The notes under the pieces: generated by a model
Seen by the model: the letters and a program-made list of their open reading frames with translations, nothing else
The model's database searches: none
Told to the model about the DNA's origin: nothing
Shown here: positions 1 to 8,694 of the stretch, piece by piece
Numbering within the stretch: position 1 is the stretch's first letter
Layout of the letters: each line of letters begins with the position of its first letter
Assembly: GCA_046350115.1 (NCBI GenBank)
Contig: JAXMAZ010000018.1
Location: 62,001-126,000 of the forward strand
DNA length: 64,000 nucleotides
From: JAXMAZ01 sp046350115
Lineage (GTDB): Bacteria; Planctomycetota; Planctomycetia; Gemmatales; Gemmataceae
Direction of reading: 5' to 3'
Translations under genes and position numbers: made by a program

Positions 1-667
1 CGCTGTTCAGCCCCGGGCCGTTCGTCTTGCACTCCAGTTGGAGCAGGAAGTCGGCGAAGGTCTTCTCGGTCTGCAGGTCGCCGGAGCCGTCGGTCAGGTG
101 GAGTTCGCCGGCCGGCGTCACCTCGAACTTCGACTTCTCCCGCTTTGGGTCGCCGGTGTACCGCTTCCAGCCGGTCAGGTCTTTGCCGTTGAAAAGGGGC
201 GTCGTGCCACCCGGCTTGTAGAACGCGCCCCGGAGTTCGAGCCGGGTACCGGCCGGCACCCGAACGCGGATGGGGCCGGAGCGATCCGGGCGACCGTAGA
301 GTTCGGCTCTGCTGACGACCTCTTCGTTCGGTACTGTGTCGGCCAGGTTCTGGTGCCCCTCCTGCCAGGATGCGACCGGTATCCCCTTCCCGAAACGGCG
401 AAATATGACCACCACTTGTCCGTAGCCGCCGAACGCCGCATCCGTGGTGGCGACTGTCTCTTTTGTCCCGCCCAGTACAAGGCCATCGTCGGTGACTTTC
501 GCCTCACCGTCCACCGTCCAGCCAAACGTCGTCCGGTCGTCGAACAGCATCACCCACCCCTCGGCGGCTTGGCGAGGGGTGAGCGGGCGATGGGCAATCG
601 GATCGTCGGCGGTTACAGAGCCGGCGGTCGCAAGCAGCACGGCGGCGGAACGAATCACCGTCAGCAT
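1..667 (-). CDS. DUF1080 (3-keto-disaccharide hydrolase-like) secreted protein, partial
   Basis: The gene runs off the left window edge, so only the first ~222 codons are visible. The ATG at 667 (read leftward) has a GGAG about 5 nt upstream. Residues 1-21 form a hydrophobic leader ending ...SVTADD, which looks like a Sec signal peptide. Two DUF1080-like units follow: LFDDRTTFGW at about 41-50 and LFNGKDLTGW at about 158-167. The second is the classic start of the laminin-G-like fold that planctomycetes use in 3-keto-glycoside hydrolases and sugar-binding modules. A tandem arrangement of two units is common in these exported proteins. It is divergent from the ABC permease at 790. The family is confident; the exact substrate and the missing C-terminus cannot be judged. 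Confidence 0.8.
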   Translation of the reverse strand, partial: MLTVIRSAAVLLATAGSVTADDPIAHRPLTPRQAAEGWVMLFDDRTTFGWTVDGEAKVTDDGLVLGGTKETVATTDAAFGGYGQVVVIFRRFGKGIPVASWQEGHQNLADTVPNEEVVSRAELYGRPDRSGPIRVRVPAGTRLELRGAFYKPGGTTPLFNGKDLTGWKRYTGDPKREKSKFEVTPAGELHLTDGSGDLQTEKTFADFLLQLECKTNGPGLNS

Positions 668-789
668 CGTGTTCTCCAGGGAGGGGTACCGGCCGGGTGG
701 CCAGCATACCACGGTTCGTTGCCCGCCGCCGCCGGCCGCCTTACACTGGCGAAGCGATTTTCCCGACCCACCGACCGCACGGGGCACGC

Positions 790-3117
790 ATGGCGACCGC
801 CACCCTCGACCCGGCCGCCCGCACCCACTACCCCGGCTGGCTACCGTGGGCCGGGCTGGCCGCCTGGGCCGGCGGGGCGGCCGGCCTGTGGCTCCTCGCC
901 CGGACCGGCAAGTGGAGTCCGGGCGGGGTCATCCTGGCCGGGTGCGTGTGGGTCGGGGTGCTGCTCGTCGGGGCCGCCGCCAGCGGCGAACTCGGCCGGC
1001 TGTTCGGCCCGGTGTTCGGGTACGAGCTGACCCGGCTCGGCCGCAAGAAGAGCACGTTCGTCCTCCGCGGGCTGTACGCCACCGTCGTTATGGGCCTGCT
1101 CGGGTTCATGTACATGGTCTGGCTGGAGGACATGGCCCGGTACAACTACCGGGCGTCCGGCGGCCGGTCCGACGCCTCCCTGCTCCGCAGCGGGTTCTGG
1201 CTGTTCCTGGCCGCGGTGGTCGGGCTGGCCGGGGTGTTCGTCGCCGGGCGGAACCGGCCGCGGGTGCTGGTCGGCGGCCTGCTGGCGGTCGGCGGGCTGC
1301 TCGTCGGGGCAGCCATATACCTCGCCGTCGGCGGCGGGAGCGGCGGGCCGGAGGTCCAGTCGAACCAGATGAGCCGGTTCGCCAACAGCTTCTTCGGCAC
1401 GTTCATGGTCCTCCAGTTCCTGGTCGTCTGCTTCCTCACCCCGGCCTACGTGGCCGGGTGCATCACCGACGAGAAGGAGCGGAAGACGCTGGAGTTCCTG
1501 CTGGCCACCGACCTGCGGAGCCGGGAGATCGTGTTCGGCAAGCTGGCCGCCCGCGTCACCAAGCTGCTCATGTACGTGCTGGCCGGGCTGCCGGTGGTCG
1601 CCTTCCTGCAACTGTTCGGCGGGATCGACCCGAACCTGCTGCTGGCCGGGGCGGCGGTGACGGTCATCACCGTCCTCGGGCTGGCCGCCCTGTCGGTCTA
1701 CTTCTCCACCGCCCTCAAGCGGGCGCGGGACGCCATCGCCCTGACGTACCTGGCGATCGTCGTGTACGTCGGCGGGACCGCGTTCCTGGCCGGGTACATG
1801 TTGTACCTGGACATCTCGACCGCCATGACCGGCGGGGTCTGGCTGGTGGACGTGCTCGGGTACACGGTGGACATCTACCCGGCCGTCCACTTTTGCAAGG
1901 AGTACGTCACCGACTGGATCGCCGGCGGGAACGTGGCCTACTCCTTCTTCAAGCTGATGGTCGGGGCCGGGGGCGGTCGCGGCGGGTTCAGCTACGACTC
2001 GCTGACCGCCGAGTTCGGCCGGTACGCCCTGTGGTGGCTGGTGGTCGGCGGCGGGCTGGTGCTGTACGCGATGGCCCGGCTGCGGCCGATCGCCCTGGGG
2101 CACAACGCCGTCGTCCCGCCGGCCAAGGCGGAGGGCGGAAAGGCAACCCGGCGGTGGGTGCCGGTCAGACGCCCGGTGATCGGCGACGACCCGATGTTCT
2201 GGAAGGAGGTGTTCGTCGACGGCGGCGGCCGGGGCGGGTGCGCCGCCCGGCTTCTCGGCGGGCTGATCGTCGGGCTGGTGTTCATGTTCCCGGCCATCTT
2301 CGTCTACCAGGACTTCATCGACCCGTACCGGACCTGGACCGGCGACATCTGGAAGACGTTCGTCGAGAAGATGAACGTCTGGTGCCGGGTGACGACCGGA
2401 ATCCTCGGGGCGTTGCTCCTGCTGGCGGCCGCGGTCCGCGGGTCCGGGTGCGTCAGCGGGGAGCGGGACCGGGACACCTGGATCAGCCTGGTGTCCACCC
2501 CGCTCGGGGCGTGGGAGATGCTCCGGGGGAAGTGGCTGGGGTGCATCCTCGGGCTGCGGTCGGGGGTCGCCGTGCTGCTGTTGGTGTGGGCGGCCAGCCT
2601 GGCCGTCGGGGCGACGCCCCTCGGGCTGATCCTGCTCGCCGCCGTCCACTTCGCCGTGTACGTGTCGGCGTTCGCCTGGCTCGGCATCCTGTTCTCGATC
2701 ACTGCCCGGACCACCCTGTTGTCTACCATCCGGGCGCTGTCCGTGGCCCTGCTCGCCGGCGGCGGGTTCTGGCTGGTCCACCTGCTCTGCTGCATCGCCC
2801 CGCTGGAGCTGATGCTGGCCGCCCCGAGCCGGCGGGAGCTGTACTGGCTGAACCAGCTCCTGGCCGGGCTGACCCCGCCGTTCGTGCTCGGCTGGCTGCC
2901 GCTGGACCCGACCGGGTCGGAGTTCGAGCTGGGGCCGTTCGACCCGGACGACGACGGGATCGGGCTGTTCGCCCCGGTGTTCGGGTTCGGGGCGTGGGTG
3001 CTGGTGAACATGGGGCTGTCGTTCGCCTGCTGGCACGCGTTCCGGCGGGTGACGAACCGCACCCGGGACCACCTGACCCCGGCCCGGCCGAGCCAGCAGG
3101 GGTGGGGGAACTTGTAG
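790..3117 (+). CDS. ABC-2 type transporter permease, large polytopic membrane protein
   Basis: A 775-aa membrane protein. The start is placed at ATG 790 (MATATLDPAART...); the open frame extends upstream to 697 but that stretch is Arg-rich and not membrane-like. Many hydrophobic segments are visible, from about residue 17 onward. The segment VAGCITDEKERKTLEFLLATDL (about 220-241; first 20 residues quoted in two parts: VAGCITDEKERK, TLEFLLATDL) is the hallmark of ABC-2 permeases of the NatB/CcmB-like type (inner-membrane export subunits). A second similar half (SGERDRDTWISLVSTPL, about 560) suggests an internal duplication. No ATPase gene is adjacent, so the partner is unknown. Its TAG stop (3115-3117) lies in the left end of the inverted repeat 3114-3370. 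Role as a transporter permease is good; the cargo is unknown. Confidence 0.8.
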   Translation: MATATLDPAARTHYPGWLPWAGLAAWAGGAAGLWLLARTGKWSPGGVILAGCVWVGVLLVGAAASGELGRLFGPVFGYELTRLGRKKSTFVLRGLYATVVMGLLGFMYMVWLEDMARYNYRASGGRSDASLLRSGFWLFLAAVVGLAGVFVAGRNRPRVLVGGLLAVGGLLVGAAIYLAVGGGSGGPEVQSNQMSRFANSFFGTFMVLQFLVVCFLTPAYVAGCITDEKERKTLEFLLATDLRSREIVFGKLAARVTKLLMYVLAGLPVVAFLQLFGGIDPNLLLAGAAVTVITVLGLAALSVYFSTALKRARDAIALTYLAIVVYVGGTAFLAGYMLYLDISTAMTGGVWLVDVLGYTVDIYPAVHFCKEYVTDWIAGGNVAYSFFKLMVGAGGGRGGFSYDSLTAEFGRYALWWLVVGGGLVLYAMARLRPIALGHNAVVPPAKAEGGKATRRWVPVRRPVIGDDPMFWKEVFVDGGGRGGCAARLLGGLIVGLVFMFPAIFVYQDFIDPYRTWTGDIWKTFVEKMNVWCRVTTGILGALLLLAAAVRGSGCVSGERDRDTWISLVSTPLGAWEMLRGKWLGCILGLRSGVAVLLLVWAASLAVGATPLGLILLAAVHFAVYVSAFAWLGILFSITARTTLLSTIRALSVALLAGGGFWLVHLLCCIAPLELMLAAPSRRELYWLNQLLAGLTPPFVLGWLPLDPTGSEFELGPFDPDDDGIGLFAPVFGFGAWVLVNMGLSFACWHAFRRVTNRTRDHLTPARPSQQGWGNL

Positions 3118-3370
3118 GGTGCGGCGGTCCGTCAGACATCGCGGCGGGCCGGGCCGGGGGAGGGCGAGGCTCCCGCCGAGCCGTCAGCCTGGGTCGCTGG
3201 TCGTTTCCCGACCCGGTGGCTGCCGCGGATGTGGCTCGGACCCGTTGCCGCGGGCTGACGGCTCGGCAGAAGCCTCGCCCTCCCCCGGCCCGACCCGCCG
3301 TCCGAACGAGCGGCGCATCTGTGGTAGGAAGCCGTTTCGGTGCGTTGCGCAAAGCCTCCACGCACCCTAC
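3114..3370. repeat. 257-bp inverted-repeat element between convergent genes (GTAGGGTGCG family)
   Basis: The ends are GTAGGGTGCG (3114-3123) and its exact complement CGCACCCTAC (3361-3370). A second, longer imperfect inverted repeat lies inside (about 3143-3188 against 3253-3300; key words GGCCGGGGGAGGGCGAGGCT and AGCCTCGCCCTCCCCCGGCC). The right end (TGCGTTGCGCAAAGCCTCC...) resembles those of 27486-27562 and 42108-42203. Both flanking convergent genes take their TAG stop codon from its termini. It could act as a bidirectional terminator and may be a small non-autonomous mobile element. Confidence 0.8.
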
Positions 3371-4200
3371 ACGGATGCCGCCAAGCCTTCGAGGTAGCTC
3401 GGGTACGTAGGCACGAACCCGAGCCGCTCCCGGGCCTTGCGGTTGCTCACCCGGCGGCTCGGCTCGGCCCCGCCCGGCGGCCCCGGCTCGAACCGGGCTT
3501 CCGGCGCCCCCAGCAGCTTCGCCAGGTGCGTGTAAAAGTCACGGCGGCGGACCGGCGTGTCGTCGGCAATCAGGTACGTCCCGCCCGGCTCCGCCCGCTC
3601 CGCCGCTCGAACCGCCCGCACCCCGTCGTCCACGTGGATCAGGTTCAGCCACTTGTCCGCGTCGCCGACGAGCGGCTCGCCGTTCAGCAGCGCCTGCCGT
3701 CGGAGTAGGCGGCCAGGGCCGTAGATGCCGGCGAACCGCAGGACCACCGCCGACGGGAGCTTATCCCGCAGCACCTGCTCCGCCTCCAGTACCACCCGCC
3801 CGGACAGCTCGACCGGCTCGGTCGGCGAGGTCTCGTCCACGACCGTCCCGTCCGTCTGGCCGTAGACGCCGGTGCTGCTGACGTACAGGAACCGCCGCGG
3901 TGTCGGCAGCGCGTCCAGCACGTTCCGCAACCCGTCCACGTACACCGCCCGCATCGACTTCCCGGCCGTCCGGTCCATGCCGACCGCGTACAGCACCGTG
4001 CCGACCGCCGGCAGCGCCCGCAGGCTGGCCGGGTCCGTGACGTCGCCGACCACCGGCGTGACACCGAGGGCGGCCAGCTCGTCCGCCCGGCCGCGGGTCA
4101 GGGCGAACACCGGTCGGCCGTCGCGGACCCAGGCCGCCGCCACCCGCCGGCCGAGGTAGCCGCAGCCGACGATCAGGGCGGGTTCGGGTGAGGATGACAT
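3367..4200 (-). CDS. NAD(P)-dependent epimerase/dehydratase (extended SDR-like)
   Basis: 277 aa, ATG at 4200. The N-terminus ALIVGCGYLGRRVAAAW (about 8-24) is a Rossmann glycine motif (GxGxxG) of the YeeZ/extended SDR type. VGDVTD, a Ser/Thr-rich YVSSTGVYG (about 101-109) containing the SDR active-site Tyr, and RFAGIYGPGR (about 152-161) follow in the expected order. It probably catalyses an NAD(P)-linked sugar-nucleotide or similar conversion in the cytoplasm; the substrate is not evident. It is convergent with the ABC permease and its TAG stop (3367-3369) is part of the repeat 3114-3370. It is divergent from the membrane protein at 4313, with 112 nt between them. Confidence 0.8.
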   Translation of the reverse strand: MSSSPEPALIVGCGYLGRRVAAAWVRDGRPVFALTRGRADELAALGVTPVVGDVTDPASLRALPAVGTVLYAVGMDRTAGKSMRAVYVDGLRNVLDALPTPRRFLYVSSTGVYGQTDGTVVDETSPTEPVELSGRVVLEAEQVLRDKLPSAVVLRFAGIYGPGRLLRRQALLNGEPLVGDADKWLNLIHVDDGVRAVRAAERAEPGGTYLIADDTPVRRRDFYTHLAKLLGAPEARFEPGPPGGAEPSRRVSNRKARERLGFVPTYPSYLEGLAASV

Positions 4201-4312
4201 GAGAACGGCCGGGGGATACGTTAACGGTTGACCACGGCCGAACGGCCGACCTCGGCATCTTACGCCCCGGCCCGGGGCGGTAACGAGCACTGTCCCCACC
4301 ACCGATCCGCCG

Positions 4313-6640
4313 ATGACCAACGGAGAGCCGCAACCGCCGGGCGCCCCCACCGCCCCCGACAGCCGGCGGAGCGAGGGTCGGTCTGCGATCCTGGAATGCT
4401 GGTGGCTCGTCCTGGCCGCGGCGGTGACGACCGCCATCCTGGTGGCCGGCCAGCGGCTGGACCGGGCCGACTTCCACGCCCCGTTCCAGTACGAGGCGGA
4501 CGCCCTGCTCATCCTGCCGATGGTCAAGTCCACGGTGGAGACCGGCACCCACTGGCGGACCCACCGGCTCGGGGCACCCGGCGAGCAGGAGCTGCACGAC
4601 TTCCCGGTGGTCGATCACCTGCACTTCGCCGTCATCTGGCTGCTCGGACAGGCGTTCCCGGACCCGGTGGTGGTGTTCAACCTGTTCCACGTCCTGACCT
4701 ACCCGCTGACCGCCGTCACCGCCGCGTTCGTGCTCCGGCGGTTCGGGGTGAGCGGCCCCGGGGCGGTGGTCGGCGGGGTGCTGTACGCCGTCCAGCCGTA
4801 CCACTACCTCCGCGGCCAGGTCCACTACTTCCTGAGCGCCTACTACGTCGTCCCGCTGACCCTGATGGTCGTCCTGTGGGTCTGCCGGGGGCGGCTGCCG
4901 TTCGTCGCGACCGGGCCGGACGGGCGGGACCGGTTCACCGTGCGGACGTGGGACACCCTGTGGGCAATCGTCATCGGGCTGGCGACCGCGTCGGCCGGGG
5001 CGTACTACGCCTTCTTCGCCTGCCTATTCCTGGTGATGGCCGGGGTGTACGGGTGGGTGGCGACCGGCCGGTGGCGGGCGGCGGCGGCGGCCGGGCTGGT
5101 GATCGGGGTGATCGTCGCCGGCGGGGTGGCCAACCACGCCCCCACCTTCCCCCACCAGTTCCGGTACGGGTACAACAGCCGGCCGCACCAGCGGCTGTCC
5201 GAGGAGGCCGAGCGGTACGGGCTGAAGATCGCCCAACTGGTGTTCCCGGTGGCCAACCACAACCCGGTCGGGGTGGGGGAGACGATCCTGCTCGACCCGG
5301 CCGCCCTGCGGTCCGTGTACCAGTCGCAGTTGCTCGGCGACCGGCCGCTGGTCGAGTCCGACTGGAGCCCGCTCGGGGTGATCGGGGCGGCCGGGTTCGT
5401 CGGGCTGCTGGCGGTGCTGCTGCTGCCGGTGCGGTTCGGCTGGCCGGTCGGCCCGCTGGCCGCCCTGACCGGGTTCGGCGTCCTGGTCGGCACGGTCGGC
5501 GGGTTCGGGGCGGTGTTCAACTTCCTCGTCTCCCCGCAGGTCCGGTGCTACAACCGGCTGAGCATCTACCTGGCCTTCCTGGCCCTGTTCGCCGTCGTGT
5601 GGGCGGTGGACCGGCTGACCGCCGGCCGGCCCGGGCGGCGGTGGGCGGTCGGCCTCGGGCTGCTGGCGTTCGGCGTCTGGGACCAGACGAACGACCAGTG
5701 GTTCCCCGACCTCCGCCCCCGGCCGACGGCCTACAGCGGGGACGGCTCCCGGGAGCAGGTGGCCCGCCGGTGGCGGGCGGACGCCGCGTTCTTCGCCCAG
5801 ATCGAGGAGCACGTCCCGGGCGGGATGGTGTTCAACTACCCGCACATCGAGTTCCCGGAGGCGCCGCCGTACCGGGAGGCCGGCAGCCTGGAGCAGACGG
5901 ACGGGTACGAGCACGTCCTCGGGTTCCTGCACACCAAGACGGTGCGGTGGAGCTACGGGGCGATGAAGGGGCGGGAGTGGGACACCTGGGACCGCCAGGC
6001 CAGCGGCCGGGGGACGGCCGTCCCGGACTTCCTGCAACGGCTGGTGGCGGTCGGGTTCGACGGCCTGCTGGTGGACACCCGCGGCCTCAACCCGCGGTGG
6101 TACGCCGAGTACTTCGTCCCCGGGCTGGAGCAGTCCCTCGGCCGGGGGGTGGTGCGGATCGCCGACCCGGACCGCGGGCTGGTGTTCTTCTCGCTGAAGG
6201 AGTACCGGCAGACGCTGGCGCAGAACTCCCCGGCCCACCTGGAGGCGATCGCCAAGGCCGAGCGGGAGAAGCCGGTCGCCCTGTGGCTGTCCGGGTTCGA
6301 GAGCTACGAGCCGGTCGGGTACGAGTGGCGGACCCGGTGGTGCGGGCGGCGGGGGATGTTGGTGCTGGTCAACCCGACCGACCGGCCGATCACCCTGGAC
6401 GTCCGGATGAAGTTCCGCACCACCTACAACGACCGGGCCACCCTGGCGATCACCGGCGGGGTGTGGGCGGACGAGGTGGAGATCGGCCCGGACGCCACCC
6501 CGTATCAGGTGTGCGTCACCCTGCCGCCCGGCCGGCACCGGGTCGGGTTCAAGTGCAAACCGCACGTCGGCGTCCTGCCGAGCGACAGCCGCAACCAGTT
6601 GTTCGTGGTACTCGATTTCAAGTGGACCGAGAAGCGCTAA
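4313..6640 (+). CDS. polytopic membrane protein, GT-C glycosyltransferase-like
   Basis: 775 aa, ATG at 4313 giving MTNGEPQPPG. A short Pro-rich cytoplasmic leader is followed by a membrane helix (~30-45), then a large loop containing EADALLILPMVKSTVETG and LHDFPVVDHLHF. Acidic residues in the first extracytoplasmic loop before many further helices are typical of GT-C enzymes (lipid-linked sugar donors). About nine to eleven hydrophobic segments can be counted up to residue ~450, followed by a soluble periplasmic domain (~480-775) with VFNYPHIEFPEAPPY and a beta-rich end. I do not recognise a named family; 'sugar translocase/YfhO-like' is the nearest comparison. It is monocistronic by context. 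The stop TAA is directly followed by the inverted repeat 6643-6773. Confidence 0.65.
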   Translation: MTNGEPQPPGAPTAPDSRRSEGRSAILECWWLVLAAAVTTAILVAGQRLDRADFHAPFQYEADALLILPMVKSTVETGTHWRTHRLGAPGEQELHDFPVVDHLHFAVIWLLGQAFPDPVVVFNLFHVLTYPLTAVTAAFVLRRFGVSGPGAVVGGVLYAVQPYHYLRGQVHYFLSAYYVVPLTLMVVLWVCRGRLPFVATGPDGRDRFTVRTWDTLWAIVIGLATASAGAYYAFFACLFLVMAGVYGWVATGRWRAAAAAGLVIGVIVAGGVANHAPTFPHQFRYGYNSRPHQRLSEEAERYGLKIAQLVFPVANHNPVGVGETILLDPAALRSVYQSQLLGDRPLVESDWSPLGVIGAAGFVGLLAVLLLPVRFGWPVGPLAALTGFGVLVGTVGGFGAVFNFLVSPQVRCYNRLSIYLAFLALFAVVWAVDRLTAGRPGRRWAVGLGLLAFGVWDQTNDQWFPDLRPRPTAYSGDGSREQVARRWRADAAFFAQIEEHVPGGMVFNYPHIEFPEAPPYREAGSLEQTDGYEHVLGFLHTKTVRWSYGAMKGREWDTWDRQASGRGTAVPDFLQRLVAVGFDGLLVDTRGLNPRWYAEYFVPGLEQSLGRGVVRIADPDRGLVFFSLKEYRQTLAQNSPAHLEAIAKAEREKPVALWLSGFESYEPVGYEWRTRWCGRRGMLVLVNPTDRPITLDVRMKFRTTYNDRATLAITGGVWADEVEIGPDATPYQVCVTLPPGRHRVGFKCKPHVGVLPSDSRNQLFVVLDFKWTEKR

Positions 6641-6642
6641 CC

Positions 6643-6773
6643 CCGTTTAGCCGCGAGGCGGAGGGTCAGCGGAGCCCAGCGCGGCGGTTGCCACCCCGGA
6701 CTATGCGCTCGCCGAGTCGAGGTGCGGTCGCCGCGGCTCGGCTCCGCGGAGCCTCCGCCTCGCGGCTAAACGG
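6643..6773. repeat. 131-bp inverted-repeat element, GCCGCGAGGCGG family (copy 1)
   Basis: Perfect 22-bp ends: 6643-6664 (CCGTTTAGCCGCGAGGCGGAGG) can be paired base for base with 6752-6773. It starts 2 nt after the stop of the upstream gene and ends 76 nt before the next start. The same termini (TTAGCCGCGAGGCGG) recur at 28807-28845 and 34004-34120. The element may be a MITE that also terminates transcription. Confidence 0.8.
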
Positions 6774-6848
6774 AAAGCACTGACGTACAATTCTCCCGCC
6801 GCCCCGCGCGAGCGGTCCTCTCCCCTGTGTCGCGCCCGGAGCTTGTGC

Positions 6849-8171
6849 ATGTCGTCGTCCCTGACCCCGGTCCCGCCCGCCCGGTCGGCCGCCGGCCAGC
6901 CGCCCGTCACCCTGTTCACCAACAGTCCGGTCTACCAGATGGCGTGCGACCAACTCCGCGAGGTGGCCGCCATCCTGCCCGACATCGACTCCGGCATCAT
7001 CGAGCGGCTGACCGTGCCCAAGCGGTCGCTGGTGTGCGCCATCCCGGTCCGGATGGACGACGGGTCCACCCACGTGTTCATCGGCTTCCGGGTGCAGCAC
7101 TCGCTCACCAGCGGGGCCAGCAAGGGGGGGCTGCGGTACGCCCCGCACGTCGACCTGGGCGAGGTCGCCGCCCTGGCCATGTGGATGAGCTGGAAGTGCG
7201 GCATCATGAACCTGCCCTACGGCGGGGCGAAGGGGGGGGTCGCCTGCGACCCGACCCTGCTCAGCCGCGGGGAGAAGGAGCGGGTGACCCGGCGGTTCAC
7301 CGAGGAGGTGCTGAGCATCATCGGCCCGCGGGTGGACGTGATGGCCCCGGACATGGGGACGGACGAGCAGACCATGTCCTGGATCTACGACACGTACAGC
7401 ATGAAGGTCGGGTACGCCTGCCCGGAGATCGTCACCGGCAAGCCGGTCGAGCTGGGCGGGTGCGTCGGCCGGCGGGAGGCGACCGGCCGCGGGGTCGTGT
7501 ACTGCGTCCAGCAGGCGCTGGCCGAGCTGAACATCCGGCCGGTGGAGGCGACGGCCGTCGTCCAGGGGTTCGGCAACGTCGGGTCGGTGACGTGCGACGA
7601 GCTGTACCAGCGGGGGGTGAAGGTGATCGGGGTCGGGGACCGGTACGGGGCGGTCCACGACCCGAAGGGGATCGACGTCCCCGCCCTGGCGAGGTACGCG
7701 GCCCAGCACCCGCAGAAGTCGGTCGTCGGGTTCCCCGGGGCCGAGCCGATCGACCCGGACGAGCTGCTCACCCTCCCCTGCACCGTCCTGGTGCCGGCCG
7801 CGATGGAGCAGGTCATCACCGGGGAGAACGCCGGCCGGCTGCGGTGCCGGGTGCTGGCCGAGGCAGCGAACGGGCCGACCACCCCCGAGGCGGACGCGAT
7901 CCTGGCCCGAAGCGACGTGTTCATCATCCCGGACGTGCTGTGCAACGCCGGCGGGGTGACGGTCAGCTACTTCGAGTGGGTGCAGGACCTCCAGCAGCTC
8001 ATGTGGTCCGAGAAGCAGGTGAACGAGAAGCTGAAGGAGCTGATGCTGGACGCGTTCGCCCGGGTGCGGAAGGTGGCCCGGGACCGCAAGGTGTCCAACC
8101 GGCTGGCCGCCCTCAGTCTCGGGGTGCAGAAGGTGGCGCTGGAGAAGCAGAAGCGGGGCCTGTTCCCGTGA
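6849..8171 (+). CDS. Glu/Leu/Phe/Val dehydrogenase (glutamate dehydrogenase family)
   Basis: 440 aa. ATG 6849 is preferred over the TTG at 6843 because GGAG lies 7 nt upstream. It catalyses reversible oxidative deamination of an amino acid (probably glutamate) to the 2-oxo acid with NAD(P)+. The N-terminal domain shows SKGGLRYAP (substrate binding) and LPYGGAKGGV with the catalytic Lys at about 128. The Rossmann domain has VVQGFGNVGS (GxGxxG). C-terminal motifs are LAEAANGPTT and LCNAGGVTVSYFEWVQ. Length and motif order match hexameric bacterial GDH. It stands alone between two repeat elements. Family certain; glutamate versus branched-chain specificity cannot be settled by eye. Confidence 0.93.
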   Translation: MSSSLTPVPPARSAAGQPPVTLFTNSPVYQMACDQLREVAAILPDIDSGIIERLTVPKRSLVCAIPVRMDDGSTHVFIGFRVQHSLTSGASKGGLRYAPHVDLGEVAALAMWMSWKCGIMNLPYGGAKGGVACDPTLLSRGEKERVTRRFTEEVLSIIGPRVDVMAPDMGTDEQTMSWIYDTYSMKVGYACPEIVTGKPVELGGCVGRREATGRGVVYCVQQALAELNIRPVEATAVVQGFGNVGSVTCDELYQRGVKVIGVGDRYGAVHDPKGIDVPALARYAAQHPQKSVVGFPGAEPIDPDELLTLPCTVLVPAAMEQVITGENAGRLRCRVLAEAANGPTTPEADAILARSDVFIIPDVLCNAGGVTVSYFEWVQDLQQLMWSEKQVNEKLKELMLDAFARVRKVARDRKVSNRLAALSLGVQKVALEKQKRGLFP

Positions 8172-8229
8172 GCCGGTTTCGTTTCGTGGGTTTCCACCCC
8201 CGGGGGCAAAGGGTCGGTGATCAAAACTT

Positions 8230-8368
8230 CGCGAGCCGCGACCGCAGGTCGCGGGTGACGACGGCAACCCATGCCGAAGGCCCCGATGTGCCGACGCCTC
8301 GGAAGCGGGTCCGAGTCGTCACCCGCGACCTGCGGTCGCGGCTCGCGGCTCGCGGCTCGCGGCTCGCG
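8230..8368. repeat. inverted repeat with 33-bp perfect arms plus 4x GCTCGCG tandem
   Basis: Arms 8230-8262 and 8315-8347 are exact reverse complements (core CCGCAGGTCGCGGGTGACGA). The right arm runs into four tandem copies of GCTCGCG (8341-8368). A second copy of this family sits at 36157-36272. The remainder of the 8172-8694 gap (8369-8694) shows no convincing gene; it is the leader of the aminomutase gene. Confidence 0.8.
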
Positions 8369-8694
8369 GCGCCGAACTGCTGTTGACCGCCCGCCGCGAC
8401 ATCGGTATTTCCCCCGCCCAACTCGTGTGACCGACGGCCGGCGGCGATCGGGGGACGCGACCGGTCGAGTGCGGCGGAATCGGGTCGGGTGGTAGCGACG
8501 GCGCGACCGGTCGCTACCGCTGACAAGGATTCCGTCGTTCACGGCAACTTGTTTTTCCTCCCACCGGCGTTACGATTCGCTCTTGAAGCACAGTCGCCGC
8601 GCGTCGCTCGCGCGGACCGACCGATGCCCGGGGTGGGACCGGCGAACGTCGCAAGTCCCCCCTGGCCGTGCCGGACCCCGGAGGTCACTTCGGT

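Noticed and set aside
841..3072. Long antisense open frame opposite the ABC permease (743 codons)
   Set aside because: Shadow frame of a GC-rich gene; Gln/Arg/Pro/Gly-rich with no membrane or domain character.
8341..8368. GCTCGCG tandem as a CRISPR-like array
   Set aside because: Seven-base units without spacers; it is a simple expansion of the repeat arm.
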